A DNA stretch of 64,000 bases from Cercis canadensis (GCA_003255065.1 QAOA01000992.1:73290-137289), one strand, 5' to 3'. Positions 11,325 through 23,661 are shown, counted from the stretch's first letter. Numbers and translations: made by a program. Notes: generated by a model from the letters alone, not told the origin.

Positions 11325-12753
11325 TGATGAACACACTTTTTATACAATAGTTATTCCTCATACTTAGTCTTTTAAACCTCTTTTGGGCTGAATTGCATAG
11401 ACTTAGACCTCATTTCATGACTTAGGATCCATTTATGCTTAATTGCAATTTCCAGCAATACTGGGCATTATATGCTGTCTCTGTGTTTCAGGCATATCTT
11501 GAGTTCTGGATGTCCAAAAATTCCGAGTCATACCTTGTTGGAAAGCTGAGAGAATTGTCTACAACTTTCTTTCAGGGCTCCAAAGCTAATTCGGACGTTC
11601 AGAAGGTCATATGCAGCCTGGAAGCCAGAGAAGACATGCTGTCGCAGGATCCTGACCTACATGCAGTATTTGGGTCATAACTTGAGTTGTAGATGTCATA
11701 TTGACCTGAAACTGGTACCATTGGAAAGCTAACAGACAGAGCTTCAATTGATATGAAGACCGGTTCACCATATTTTATGTGGAAGATGGTCTTATTTGCT
11801 GTGCAAGTTAGCTGACGGTTCCAGACACCTTCTGCCACTTAAATGGGCCTAACTTCCTCATGACAAGTCCAAATGGGCCCAAACCAAAGCCCAATTGAAG
11901 CTAAGGCCCATGGGAACAAGTGTGCCCTAAGGGCAATTTAGGTGTGCATGTAAAATTGGAGGTCTATATCAGAAGAAGGAGGCAGCCGAAATTCAGAATC
12001 ACCTCATTAGATATTTTAGACAGATTTTTGAGCTTTCCTTAGTTCTTAAGTTTTCTTTTAGATATTTTGTAAGAACTTCAGCTCCTCTTGTTCATGGAGG
12101 GCTAATCCAACATATCAATCCAGGTTTTGCTATTCTGATTATTGGTTTTGAGATTATGAGTTGTTGTTCTTCATTTTAGTTGTTAATCAAAGTTCTTTCA
12201 ATCCTTTGAAATATTCTGTTTGAATTGCTTAATTCGAATTTGGATCTTCATGTGTGATTGCTTAATTGCATGTGATAAAAGAGGATTGTATGGTTGATTA
12301 ATGTTTCTGAGCTTTTGGATGGATTAATCACCTTGGCTGGATCATGGACTTAGGTAAAACTAGACTTGAATGTTTGCTTAATTCATTTGGTCTTAGTTGA
12401 ATCCGAATTCTGGTTGCTTAACCAGTGGAATCCATAGAACATTGAGAGGCTTCTTGACATGTTTTAAAGGCCAAGAACATGGTTAATAATTGAATGGATC
12501 ATTAGACATCAAGGATGAACTAAAATCAGAACTAGTTAAGGCTTGGATTGGTTGTTTTCTCTTAGGTTACCACTGATAATTAATTTTCGTTAATCACTTA
12601 AACCAAACTCAACCCCCTCTGTTTACATGCTTTTCAATATGATTCACTAAATAGAACAATCCTTAGGTTCGACTTAGGGCTATCCTATGCTGCAAAAAGC
12701 TAGGTAACCGACCTAAAACATTAACTAATTTGAGGAGCCTCGGCAGCTCATCA
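11325..12753 (+). mobile_element. Solo LTR-A inserted in element B
   Basis: A 1429-bp LTR starting TGATGA and ending TCATCA, flanked on both sides by the 5-bp target-site duplication TAGGG (11320-11324 and 12754-12758). No internal sequence or PBS follows, so it is a solo LTR left by intra-element recombination. It is homologous to the G1 LTR (3421-4835), in opposite orientation. Confidence 0.92.
11841..11970 (+). promoter_or_regulatory. LTR-A core promoter: TGGGCC repeats and TATA-like box
   Basis: TGGGCC occurs at 11844 and 11874 and GGCCCA at 11905, with further GCCC/GGGC stretches, upstream of a TATA-like TCTATATC at 11963-11970. TGGGCC/GGCCCA are known plant Site II/UP1-type promoter motifs, which can bind TCP factors. 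Their role here is inferred from sequence only. Confidence 0.5.
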
Positions 12754-12758
12754 TAGGG

Positions 12759-13525
12759 CTATGTGCTCAGTAATTCAGGAAATTCCAATTAGACAAAAAT
12801 TAACACAAGAGTTAATTAGAAACACAAACACAAAATCTATCATTTTTCTAAAGCTGTAAACAGTGAAAATTAGTTTTATCATTAGCCTAAGGTTAAACAT
12901 AATAAAATTTCACTCTATTCTACTTTGCAAACTAAAGAAAAACACGAATTAAGGGAAACATTGTCCTCAATACAACAACAAGTAACTAAAGATACCCAAC
13001 AAGTTAAGTACAAGTCAATACAGCAGCTCAGACAATAATGTCCCACCTCTAAACTTAAGGGAAACATTGTCCTCAATGTTTAAAGCAAAGAAGAAAAAGA
13101 TAGGAGGACTTCCCTGAAATGGAGGTTGATCACTCTGCATCATCAACATGTGGAGCTGCTGGGGGACACACTTCAACTAACCCAATGTCAGGAACTTGGA
13201 TGCTAAGCAGGCAAAAGGCTTTTGGGCGCTGCAGCACCCTTTGCTTGGCGTCTATGTGCCTAGTTGCTATTCCGATGCTTGATTTGACTCTTTCTTTCCA
13301 ATTTTGATGTATTAGAGCCCCTAGATTTGATTCAAATCCCTGAAAACAAATTTATCATTGATAAAAGTTATGAATTTTAAGCCTAGAACATAAAAATTAA
13401 ACACACAAGTATGAAAATAAAATTAAATGACTAAATAAAAATTAAGAGAAAAGGAGAAAAAGCTTGGGTTGCCTCCCAAAAAGCAATTGTTTTGTAGTCC
13501 TCAGCCTGACTATCTTTGGAATAAA
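12759..13525 (-). other. Region between protease and 3' region of element B
   Basis: Non-coding remainder of element B. On the minus strand, 13340-13110 shows only short broken frames after the gag-protease end. A purine-rich AAGTTTAGAGGTGGGACATT (13056-13037) resembles the polypurine-type motif often seen downstream of coding sequence in Athila elements. No RT or integrase similarity is visible, which supports a pol-less element. Confidence 0.5.
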
Positions 13526-16020
13526 TTAACCAGGATCAAAATTGGTAGTGGAGGTCTTCTGAAACTTTACTCCACTATTTCTTTGAGCTTTGAATTGTTG
13601 GTCAGTCTCTTTTAAGCTCCAAACTTTGTTTCCATATCCAAAATAAGCAAATTTTCTGAGATGCTCCAAAAGAATCTTTTGGAATGATGGCTTCTTCTTC
13701 TTGTTTTTCTTATGAGACTCAGCTATAAGCACAGGTCTAGCCATTGGCTTCTTGCGGATTTTATCATCTTGGACCTCTAAATCATGAGCCTTCTCCTTAT
13801 TTTCTATCCCTATGGTGCGAGCTTCAATTGGGTCTTGCAATTTAGTGCTTCCAATTATAGTGTCAATTTTACAACAGACACTCACTTCATCTGGATGCTT
13901 TATTTCTTTGAAAACCTTGAAGGACATTTGATCACCTTGCACTCTCAGAGTAAGTTGGCCCTTTTGCACATCAATAAGAGCTTTCTCAATTGCTAAAAAT
14001 GGACGACCAAAAATGATTGGGATTTCTTAGTCCTCCTCCATATCAAGCACAACGAAATCCCCTGAGAAGATGAACTTGTCTACTTTCACCAATACATTCT
14101 CCAAGATTCCCCTTGGATACTTGATTGATCTATCCACCAATGTAAATGAGATGGAAGTTGGCTTTATTTCTCCTATACCCAATTTCCTGAAAACAAAAAG
14201 AGGCATAAGGTTAATACTAGCACCAAGATCACAAAGTGCCTTACTGAAAGATACATTGCCAATAGAACAAGGAATATTGAAACTCCTTGGATTTGTTAAT
14301 TTTGGTGGCAATTTCTTTTGTAAGATTGCACTGCATTCCTCAGTAAGTGCCACAGTCTCATAATCCTCTAGCTTTCTTTTATTGGAGAGAATCTCCTTCA
14401 TAAATTTTATGTAGCTAGGCATTTGCTCCAAAGCATCTGCAAATGGGATGTTGATGTGCAGCTTCTTAAATCCCTCCAGAAATTTTGAAAATTGATTATC
14501 CAGCTTTTTCTTCTAGAATCTCTGAGGAAAAGGAAGAGGTGGAACATAAGGTGGAGGATTATCTAGGAATAACTTAGATGTCTTCTCCACAGATTTCACA
14601 AGTGGTTTCATTGGGTTGCCCTGCTTTGTCTCAGGCTTAACTGACTTAATTGGCACCTTCGTTGCAACTTCAGATGGTTCATCTAAGGTCTTGCCATCAC
14701 GAAAAGTCATAGCCATGACATGCTCTTTAGGATTCATGTCTGTATCGCTCGGCAAAGACCTATGTTGTCTGTTGCTAAGTATGCTAGATAATTGACCCAC
14801 TTGTACTTCCAGGTTTTGAATGGAAGCATCTATTCTTGCCATAAACTGACTGGTGTTTATTGTTAACTGGGCAAGAGCATCTTCCAAAGAAACCTTAGGT
14901 GGTGGTGGTTGATCTTGCACTGGTGCCTGAGTAGAATTTTGATTGTTTTTCCAAGAAAAATTTGGGTGATTTCTTCACCCCGGATTGTATGTATTGGAGT
15001 AAGGGTTGTTTTGCCTGCTTGGGTTTCCCACAAAGTGTGCTTCCTCTGACTGAGATGGGGAGAATGGGTTGCCAACTTGACAATCTGAGCTAGCATGAGG
15101 ATTGCCACAATGATCACAATTCTTATGAGGGGACTACTGAATGACATTGACATTCCTGATGGTTAACTGCTTAGTCAAAAAATCAATTTTTGCAGATAGG
15201 GCTATGAAAGCATCAACCTCATGAACCCCAAGTACCTTTCATGATGTAGACCTCTCAGTAGGCCATTGATAGGCATTGGCAGCCTTCTCCTCTAATAGTT
15301 CATTATCATCCTCATATGTCTTGCTCATTAAAGACCCACCAATAGCAGTGTCAACTAGTGGCTTGGTTGAACTCAGCAACCCATTGTAGAAAGTTTGCAG
15401 TTGCAACCAGTCAGGAAGTCCATGGTGGGGGGGCATCTGCGAAGTAACTCTTTGTACCTTTCCAAAGCCTCCTGAAATGACTCGGTCTCCTGTTCATAGA
15501 ATGTAGTGATGTCAATTCGCAGCTTGGCGGTCTTAGCAGGAGGGAAGAATTTGGTTAAGAATTTTTGTGCCAAAATATCCCAGGTGGTGATGGTCCCTAT
15601 TGGCAAAGACTGTAGCCAAGACTTGGCTTTATCTTGTAGTCAGAATGGAAAAAGTTGGAGGTGAATGACATCATCAATAGCCATATTGTGCTTGAAGGTA
15701 TCACATATTTCCAAGAACCCGATGATGTGAGCATGAGGATCTTCATTCGCTGAGCCAATGAACGGAGCTGACTATACCATGTGAATAACCGCTAGTTTGA
15801 TCTCAAAAGAATTTGTTTGGATAGTCGGTCGCCTAATACCAGAAGTGGTATCTGTGATTGAAGGCAAGGTGTAGTCACGAAGTGCTTTTGGAGGGTTTTC
15901 TTTTGCCATTGTGTCTGTCAAAATTTTGGTAGACTCTTTTCTCTCATTTCTATTCTTTCGACAGGTCTTCTCTATCTCAGAATCAAGTGGGATTATGGAG
16001 CTGCTTCCAAAATTTCTCAT
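13526..16020 (-). pseudogene. gag-aspartic protease of element B (decayed)
   Basis: Athila-type gag-protease. The probable start is the Met at 16020 (MRNFGSSS), followed by a SEIEKTCR motif typical of these N-termini. The Retrotrans_gag domain is at about 15750-15240 (SWLQSLP, FLTKFFPPAKTAKLR, LERYKELLRRCP). A frameshift falls at a run of G at 15427-15433. A CCHC-like knuckle (CDHCGNPHASSDC) lies near 15118-15080. VQVGQLS and NPKEHV are in the linker, and the protease DLGASINLMP is near 14230-14200. The frame ends at 13526. Other stops lie near 15775, 15130, 14515 and 14027. This element differs from G1, and no pol follows it. Confidence 0.8.
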
Positions 16021-16137
16021 ACACCAAAAGAAAACTCCTGAAAGTCTCAAACAGTAAAATACATAAATAAATCTTTGAAAAATAAACAATTAGACTAAAA
16101 TAGAGATCATTGAGTATCGATATTAATAAAAAATTAG

Positions 16138-16155
16138 TCATTGGCAACGGTGCCA
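16138..16155 (-). other. Primer-binding site of element B
   Basis: The minus-strand TGGCACCGTTGCC core lies 6 nt inside the LTR-B end. It matches the complement of the tRNA-Asp 3' end with one change (GGCACC for GGCGCC). The equivalent site in the copy at about 19830-19840 keeps GGCGCC but has ATTGCC. Confidence 0.75.
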
Positions 16156-16161
16156 AAAACT

Positions 16162-17510
16162 TGTTGTAAGAAATCCTAACGCAAGTGCACATTATCGTTT
16201 CCAAGTAATAAAATAAGAGTGAGTTATCGTTCCCACGAGGACTAATGTTATCAACTACCGAAATTAGGTTAATCTCAATTTTATCTAATAAACAAGTATG
16301 GAAAAATTGTAAGAATAAACTAATTTAAACTTATAGTAAATAAAAACAGATAAAAATGAAGAATTAATCTAGAGAGAAATATCTAAGGCTTTTGATTTCA
16401 CCATAGCTATTCCGATTTGCTATTCCTAATTCATTAACCAAGAACAATCTTCCTAATTGCTAGCCAAGAATCCTAAATTATTTATTAGTCTTTCCCAAGT
16501 TCAAACAAAAATTCCTCTAAGTTATGAACCCACTAGAAATTCACTTAATTCTATGCTTCTTTTAAAATAGCTACATAGGCCATGGAGGTATATCCTTATC
16601 CTACAAGTAACCTATGTTCTTAATCTCTATGATCTTTAATTACAAATTACCTCCCAGTCTCATTGTAATTATCTAATCAACTAATTGGTGATCAATCAAT
16701 TAGAAGCATGAAGATTTGAGAAGAAGAAGACAATTTAATAAAGGAGTTCTTGAATTAAAGAAATAGAAAATAACAAATCTTCCTAGCTAGGCTACATCAT
16801 AGCCCTAGAAGGGAATTTAGTTCATAGGAAAGAGGAAGAACATGGTAAAGCAAAATTCAGTCAGAGTTGAAAGAGCAGAAGAATAAAACTTTGTGATGCC
16901 GATCGAATTAGCTCCCAAAATCTTGTCTTCAATCCTTGTTTTTGCTCTCCTTCTTGCCTCCAAAAAGTCAAAAATAGAATCCCCAAAAAATTCTTAAAAG
17001 TTCCTATTTATACTTCTAAACAAAAGGCCTAAAAAGAGTTAGGAAAACGAGTCACATGTATCAGGTCTTGTGTGGGCACCGCGGTTCTAGGTTTTGGGCG
17101 CCGCGGCGCTAGCTCTCTGTAAAGCATAACAAAATTCTTCACGCACGTGTGCTGCGGCCTTTGATTTTCAGTACTGCGGCTTTAGCTCTCTAGACCATGA
17201 TACCATTCTTTTTTGCACACGGGCACTGTGGCCCTTGCTTTTCATTGCCACGGCTCTTGGGTTCTGTCCATCTTTTTCATTCTTATACTCTAGGGGCCGC
17301 GACTCTTGATTTCAAGGGCTACGGCCCTTGATTTCTGTCCCAATTTTTTCCCAATTCTTCATTTCTTCACTTCAAAATATGAAACCTTTGAATTTCCATT
17401 TAAACCTACAATTTAACATTGACAACCTATTAGATGACAATAAATATCAATAAACAACTAAATAATTAAGTCAAAGATACCTAAAGAGTGGATATAAAAC
17501 CCACTCAACA
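16162..17510 (-). repeat. LTR-B, 5' LTR of element B
   Basis: A 1349-bp LTR with TGTTG/CAACA ends next to the PBS. It differs from the 3' LTR (6595-7911) by many substitutions and an indel near 16530-16570, so the insertion is old. The right flank begins TTTTT. I could not confirm a target-site duplication because the left boundary is ambiguous (TTGTTGTTG). Confidence 0.8.
17001..17330 (-). promoter_or_regulatory. LTR-B promoter: GC-rich motif array and TATA box
   Basis: On the minus strand a TATAAATAGGAA box (17012-17001) is preceded by an array (17330-17073) of degenerate GC-rich units built on CGCGGC / GGCGCCGCGGC, separated by AT-rich spacers and a recurring CTAGCTCTCT. The same arrangement occurs in the 3' LTR (7732-7493, TATA about 7430). 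Many units have lost CpG to TpG or CpA. Confidence 0.55.
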
Positions 17511-18212
17511 TTTTTTCTTGAGGCTTTGTTTGTTTTGACAAAAATGATTTTCAAATAAAATATTTTGGCCAAAGAAAATTAGCTTCTTGGTAAGAAAAAA
17601 AAGAAAAAAATTCTTTGGAAACCATTTCTATCAAAGCTAAAGGATCCTTTTGTAAATTCTTTACAAAAGGCTTCTCTTCCACATAATGAGATAACAATCT
17701 ATTTTTTTTGCTGTGTAAATTCTTTTCCATGTCTAGAAAGCATTTAGAAATATTAGTGAGCAAGAAACTTTGAGGGCCACACACTCCACTAGAAATTCTT
17801 TTACATATCTATAACTCACCACCAATTAAGCCACCATTGACTTGCAATTCCAAAAGGCAACCCTTCAAAAGCTTTCATTTTGTGGTGGATGCAAGACTAT
17901 ACAACCGTAACCACAGAATGAACACAATTGATCGTAACCAACTTCACTTGTTACTCACTTTTCACAACAATCAACATGTGCATTCCGTGTAAATAAAAAA
18001 AAAAATGGGCATTCCTTGAAAGCTCAAATACAAAAGACAGCTTCATCAATAGAGCAAAATATATACTAGAAATATGAACCAGTATATTTCTCTCCCTTGT
18101 TGTTCGGAATTTCACAAAGAGTCGAGCAAGCAAAATCCATAAAGAAACAATAGAATATCATAAAGCTAAGTGTGTATTTCAAAACCCACCACCTTCGGTT
18201 GGCCATGGGTTC
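17511..18212. other. Flank between element B and LTR-C
   Basis: AT-rich, with no recognisable gene. The part 17945-18165 is similar to 6280-6480. The minus-strand frames here show no family motif and are probably chance ORFs. The whole stretch recurs at 21192-21903. Confidence 0.5.
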
Positions 18213-18693
18213 TGATGAGGACCGGCCTAAAAGGCCAAGTCGGACTCCAAGCCCATCGTTCAGACAAGGCGCCTCATCTTTAGCAGGGACAAGGTGCACC
18301 AACTTAGCTCCTTAACTAGTATAAATATGCAGACAATGTAGTCTAAAAGGTAACTTGTTGGTCAGAACTACACCTAGATTGGATTACCTATCTTATCACC
18401 TATACTAACTTAAGTATCAGAGAGTGATGAGCTGCCGAGACTCCTCAAATTAGTTAAAGTTTAAGGTCGGTTTACCTAAGCTACTTGTAGCATAAGGCAG
18501 CCCTAAGTCGAACCAAAGGATTATTCTGAGTAGTGAATCATATTAATAAGCATATAAACATGGGGGTTTGTTTTGTTTTAGTGATTAACAGAAATTAATT
18601 GTAAGTGGTAAACTTTAGGGAAAACAACTAATCCAAGTCCAACTGATTCTAATTTTAATCCATCATTGATTTCCAATGATCCATTCAATTATT
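18213..18693. repeat. LTR-C (partial) interrupted by solo LTR-A, cut by an assembly join
   Basis: LTR-C starts at 18213 (TGATGAGGACC) on the plus strand. After the 5-bp sequence GAGAG (18420-18424), an LTR-A in minus orientation begins at 18425 and is cut off by the single n at 18694. The complete version of this arrangement is at 21904-23612. Confidence 0.8.
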
Positions 18694-18694
18694 N

Positions 18695-19700
18695 TTGCCT
18701 GCTTGGGTTTCCCACAAAGTGTGCTTCCTCTGACTGAGATGGGGAGAATGGGTTGCCAACTTGACAATCTGAGCTAGCATGAGGGATTGCCACAATGATC
18801 ACAATTCTTATGAGGGGACTGAATGACATTGACATTCCTGATGGTTAACTGCTTAGTCAAAAAATCAATTTTTGAAGATAGGGCTATGAAAGCATCAACC
18901 TCATGAACCCCAAGTACCTTTCACGATGTAGACCTCTCAGTAGGCCATTGATAGGCATTGGCAGCCTTCTCCTCTAATAGTTCATTACCATCCTCATATG
19001 TCTTGCTCATTAAAGACCCACCAACAGCAATGTCAACTAGTGGCTTGGTTGAACTCAGCAACCCATTGTAGAAAGTTTGCAGTTGCAACCAGTCAGGAAG
19101 TCCATGGTGGGGGGGCATCTGCGAAGTAACTCTTTGTACCTTTCCAAAGCCTCCTGAAATGACTCGGTCTCCTGTTGATAGAATGTAGTGATGTCAATTC
19201 GCAGCTTGGCGGTCTTAGCAGGAGGGAAGAATTTGGTTAAGAATTTTTGTGCCAAAATATCCCAGGTGGTGATGGTCCCTATTGGCAAAGACTGTAGCCA
19301 AGACTTGGCTTTATCCTGTAGTCAAAATGGAAAAAGTTGGAGGTGAATGACATCATCAATAGCCACATTGTGCTTGAAGGTATCACATATTTCCAAGAAC
19401 CCGATGATGTGAGAATAAGGATCTTCATTCGCTAAGCCACTGAACTGAGCTGACTATACCATGTGAATAACCGCTGGTTTGATCTCAAAAGAATTTGTTT
19501 GGATAGTCAGTCGCCTAATACCAGAAGTGGTATCTGTGACTGAAGGCAAGGTGTAGTCACGAAGTGCTTTTGGAGGGTTTTCTTTTGCCATTGTGTCTGT
19601 CAAAATTTTGGTAGACTCTTTTCTCTCCTTTCTATTCTTTCAACAAGTCTTCTCTATCTTAGAATCAAGTGGGATTACGGAGCTGCTTCCAAAATTTCTC
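18695..19700 (-). pseudogene. Second copy of element B gag (fragment)
   Basis: Minus-strand gag fragment homologous to 15011-16020, with the same frameshift at a G run (19109-19115) and the same Retrotrans_gag motifs (FLTKFFPPAKTAKLR, LERYKELLRRCP). It ends at the assembly join. It differs from the first copy by a few substitutions (for example one Glu to Gln near 19180). Confidence 0.8.
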
Positions 19701-19845
19701 ATACACCAAAAGAAAACTCCTGAAAGTCTCAAACAGTATAATACATAAATAAATCTTTGAAAAATAAACAATTAGACTAAAATAGAGATCACTGAGTATC
19801 GATATTAATAAAAAAAATTAGTCCTTGGCAATGGCGCCAAAAACT

Positions 19846-21191
19846 TGTAAGAAATCCTAACGCAAGTACACATTATCGTTTTCAAGTAATAAAATAAGAG
19901 TGAGTTATTGTTCCCACGAGGACTAATGTTATCAACTACCGAAATTGGGTTAATCTCAATTTTATCTAATAAACAAGTATGGAGAAATTGTAAGAATAAA
20001 CTAATTTAAACTTAAAGTAAATAAAAACAGATAAAAATGAAGAATTAATCTAGAGAGAAATATCTAAGGCTTTTGATTTCACCATAGCTATTCCGATTTG
20101 CTATTCCTAATTCATTAACCAAGAACAATCTTCCTAATTGCTAGCCAAGAATCCTAAATTATTTATTAGTCTTTCCCAAGTTCAAACAAAAATTTCTCTA
20201 AGTTATGAACCCACTAGAAATTCACTTAATTCTATGCTTCTTTTAAAATAGCTACATAGGCCATAGAGGTATATCCTTATCCTACATGTAACCTATGTTA
20301 TTAATCCCTATGATCTTTAATTACAAATTACCTCCCAGTCTCATTGTAATTATCTAATTAACTAATTAGTGATCAATCAATTAGAAACATGAAAATTTGA
20401 GAAGAAGAAGACAATTTAATAAAGGAGTTCTTGAATTAAAGAAATAGAAAATAACAAATCTTCCTAGCTAGGCTACATCATAGCCCTAGAAGGGAATTTA
20501 CTTCATAGGAAAGAGGAAGAACATGGTAAGGCAAAATTCAGTCATAGTTAAAAGAGCAGAAGAATAAAACTTTGTGATGCCGATCGAATTAGCTCCCAAA
20601 ATCTTGTCTTCAATCCTTGTTTTTGCTCTCCTTCTTGCCTCCAAAAAGTCAAAAATAGAATCCCCAAAAAATTCTTAAAAGTTCCTATTTATACTTCTAA
20701 ACAAAAGGCCTAAAAAGAGTTAGGAAAACGAGTCACGTGTATCAGGTCTTGTGTGGGCACCGTGGTTCTAGGTTTTGGGCGCCACAGCGCTAGCTCTCTG
20801 TAAAGCATAACAAAATTCTTCACGCACGTGTGCCGCGGCCTTTGATTTTCAGTACCGCGGCTTTAGCTCTCTAGACCATGATACCATTCTTTTTTGCACA
20901 CGGGCACTGTGGCCCTTGCTTTTCATTGCCACGGCTATTGGGTTCTGTCCATCTTTTTCATTCTTATACTCTAGGGGCCGCGACTCTTGATTTCAAGGGC
21001 TATGGCCCTTGATTTCTGTCCCAATTTCTTCCCAATTCTTCATTTCTTCACTTCAAAACATGAAACCTTTGAATTTCCATTTAAACCTACAATTTAACAT
21101 TGACAACCTATTAGATGACAATAAATATCAATAAATAACTAAATAATTAAGTCAAAGATACCTAAAGAGTGGATATAAAACCCACTCAACA
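19846..21191 (-). repeat. LTR-B, second copy of the 5' LTR
   Basis: A 1346-bp copy of 16162-17510 within the 3.69-kb duplication. It lacks three bases at its inner end (TGTAAG instead of TGTTGTAAG). It has the same GC-rich array and TATAAATAGG on the minus strand. Confidence 0.8.
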
Positions 21192-21903
21192 TTTTTTCTT
21201 GAGGCTTTGTTTGTTTTGACAAAAATGATTTTCAAATAAAAAATTTTGGCCAAAGAAAATTTAGCTTCTTGGTAAGAAAAAAAAGAAAAAAAGAAGAAAT
21301 AAATTCTTTGGAAACGATTTCTATCAAAGCTAAAGGATCCTTTTGTAAATTCTTTACAAAAGGCTTCTCTTCCACATAATGAGATAATAATCTATTTTTG
21401 CTGTGTAAATTCTTTTCCATGTCTAGAGAGCATTTAGAAATATTAGTGAGCAAGAAACTTTGAAGGCCACACACTCCACTAGAAATTCTTTTACATATCT
21501 ATAAGCTCACCACCAATTAAGCCACCCTTGACTTGCAATTCCAAAAGGCAACCCTTCAAAAGCTTTCATTTTGTGGTGGATGCAAGACTATACAACCGTA
21601 ACCACAGAATGAACACAATTGATCGTAACCAACTTCACTTGTTACTCACTTTTCACAACAATCAACATGTGCATTCCGTGTAAATAAAAAAAAAAATGGG
21701 CATTCCTTGAAAGCTCAAATACAAAAGACAGCTTCATCAATAGAGCAAAATATATACTAGAAATATGAACCAGTATATTTCTCTCCCTTGTTGTTCGGAA
21801 TTTCACAAAGAGTCGAGCAAGCAAAATCCATAAAGAAACAATAGAATATCATAAAGCTAAGTGTGTATTTCAAAACCCACCACCTTCGGTTGGCCATGGG
21901 TTC
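21192..21903. other. Flank duplicate, no gene seen
   Basis: Second copy of 17511-18212. The open frames correspond to those of the first copy and show no recognisable domain. Confidence 0.5.
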
Positions 21904-23612
21904 TGATGAGGACCGGCCTAAAAGGCCAAGTCGGACTCCAAGCCCATCGTTCAGACAAGGCGCCTCATCTTTAGCAGGGACAAGGTGCACCAACTTAGCT
22001 CCTTAACTAGTATAAATATGCAGACAATGTAGTCTAAAAGGTAACTTGTTGGTCAGAACTACACCTAGATTGGATTACCTATCTTATCACCTATACTAAC
22101 TTAAGTATCAGAGAGTGATGAGCTGCCGAGACTCCTCAAATTAGTTAAAGTTTAAGGTCGGTTTACCTAAGCTACTTGTAGCATAAGGCAGCCCTAAGTC
22201 GAACCAAAGGATTATTTTGAGTAGTGAATCATATTAAGAAGCATATAAACATGGGGGTTTGTTTTGTTTTAGTGATTAACAGAAATTAATTGTAAGTGGT
22301 AAACTTCAGGGAAAACAACCAATCAAAGTCCAACTGATTCTAATTTTAATCCATCCTTGATTTCCAATGATCCATTCAATTATTAACCTTGTTCTTAGAC
22401 TTAGAAAACATCAAGAAGCCTCTCAGTCCTCTATGGATATCTACTGGTTAAGCAACCAAAATTCGAATCAACTAAGACTAAATGAATTAAGCAAACATTC
22501 AAGTCCAGTTTAACCTAAGTCCAGAATCCAGCCAAGGGTAATTAATCCATCCAAAAGCTTAGAACCATTAATTAACCATACAATCCTCTTTTATCACATG
22601 CAATTAAGCAATCAACACATGAATAATCCAAATCCGAATTTAAGCAATTCAAACAGAATATTTCAGAGGATTGAAAGAACTTGATTAACAACTAAATGAA
22701 TAACAACAAAACATAATCTCAGAATTAATAATCAGAACAGCCAAAGGATTGATTTGATGATTTAGTCTCCATGAACAAGAGAAGCCAAGTTCTTACAAAA
22801 TATCTAGAGAGAAAACTTAAAGACTAAGAAAACTTGAAAAGTTGTCTAAAATATCCTAAGTGTCTAATATGAATTTCGGCTGCCCCTTTCTGAACATATA
22901 GACCTCCAAAATTACATGCACACCCAAATTGCCCTTAGGGCACACTTATTCCCATGGACCTTAGCTTTAATTGGGCTTTGGTTTGGGCTCATTTGGACTT
23001 GTCATGAGGAAGTTAGGCCCATTTAAGTGCCAACAGGTTTCTAGAACCATCAGCTAATTTCGACAGCAAATAAGACCATCTAGAATATGAAATATGGTGA
23101 ACCGCTCTTCATAAAAAGTTAATCTCTATCTGTTATCTTTCCAATGGGACCAGTTTCAAGTCAATATGACATTTACAGCTTAAGTTATGGCCCAAACACT
23201 GCATGTAGGTCAGGATCCTGTGACAGCATGTCTTCTCTGGCTTCCAGGCTGCATATGACCTTCTGGACGTCCGAATTGGCTTTGGAGTCCTGAATGAAAG
23301 TTGTAGATAATTCTCTCAGCTTTCCTACAAGGTATCACTAGAAATTTTTAGACATTCAGAACTAAAGATATGCATGAAACACAGAGACAGCATAAAATGC
23401 TCAGTATTGCTGAAAAATGCAATTAGGCACAAATGGATCCAAAGTCATGAAATAAGGTCCAAGTCTACTCAATTCAGCCCAAAAGAGGTTTAAAAGACTA
23501 AATATGAGGGATAAATATTGTATAAAAAGTGTGTTCATTAGAGAGTCATCCTCGGCTCACTGCCGAGCTTGACTTTTTGCAGGTACATCTAGTTTGGACA
23601 TTTCTAGCATCA
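21904..23612 (+). repeat. LTR-C (279 bp), 5' LTR of gypsy element C, split by a solo LTR-A
   Basis: LTR-C runs TGATG...CATCA and is split by the LTR-A insertion, leaving 21904-22115 and 23546-23612. It carries a TATAAATATG box (about 22010). It is followed by a PBS-like site and a gag, so it acts as the 5' LTR. A related 280-bp LTR at 41233-41512 shows the uninterrupted sequence. Confidence 0.8.
22116..23540 (-). mobile_element. Solo LTR-A nested in LTR-C
   Basis: A 1425-bp LTR-A in minus orientation, flanked by a perfect 5-bp target-site duplication GAGAG (22111-22115 and 23541-23545). No internal sequence is present. The intact LTR-C at 41233-41512 has the corresponding empty site, which supports insertion followed by LTR-LTR recombination. 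Confidence 0.92.
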
Positions 23613-23617
23613 ACAAT

Positions 23618-23636
23618 TAGCGCCGTCTGTGAGAAT
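23618..23636 (+). other. Primer-binding site of element C (degenerate)
   Basis: TTAGCGCCGTCTGTGAGAA lies 5 nt after the LTR-C end. It resembles the TTGGCGCCGTCTGTGGGAA-type site I associate with many plant Tat-lineage gypsy elements, with a G-to-A change in GGCGCC. The tRNA identity is not assigned. Confidence 0.55.
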
Positions 23637-23661
23637 GATTTAGATCCCACATTTTTTTAAT

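Larger units (their letters stand above)
6595..17510 (-). mobile_element. Non-autonomous Athila-like element B (gag-protease only)
   Basis: On the minus strand the order is 5' LTR (17510-16162), tRNA-Asp-type PBS, gag-protease, a 3' untranslated region, a polypurine tract and 3' LTR (7911-6595). Both LTRs end TGTTG...CAACA on this strand. No reverse transcriptase, RNase H or integrase lies between protease and 3' LTR, so the element would need pol supplied in trans. A solo LTR-A (11325-12753) is nested in it. The 2.3-kb direct duplication around the single n at 8927 is probably an assembly overlap, which would make the true element about 7 kb. Confidence 0.7.
18695..22384. repeat. 3.69-kb direct duplicate of 15011-18693, probable assembly overlap
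   Basis: Starting just after the n at 18694, the sequence repeats 15011-18693 with scattered differences. It contains a second gag fragment of element B (minus, 18695-19700), its PBS, LTR-B (19846-21191), the flank, LTR-C and the start of LTR-A. The copy boundaries coincide exactly with the n, which argues for two overlapping contigs or haplotypes placed in tandem. Confidence 0.85.
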
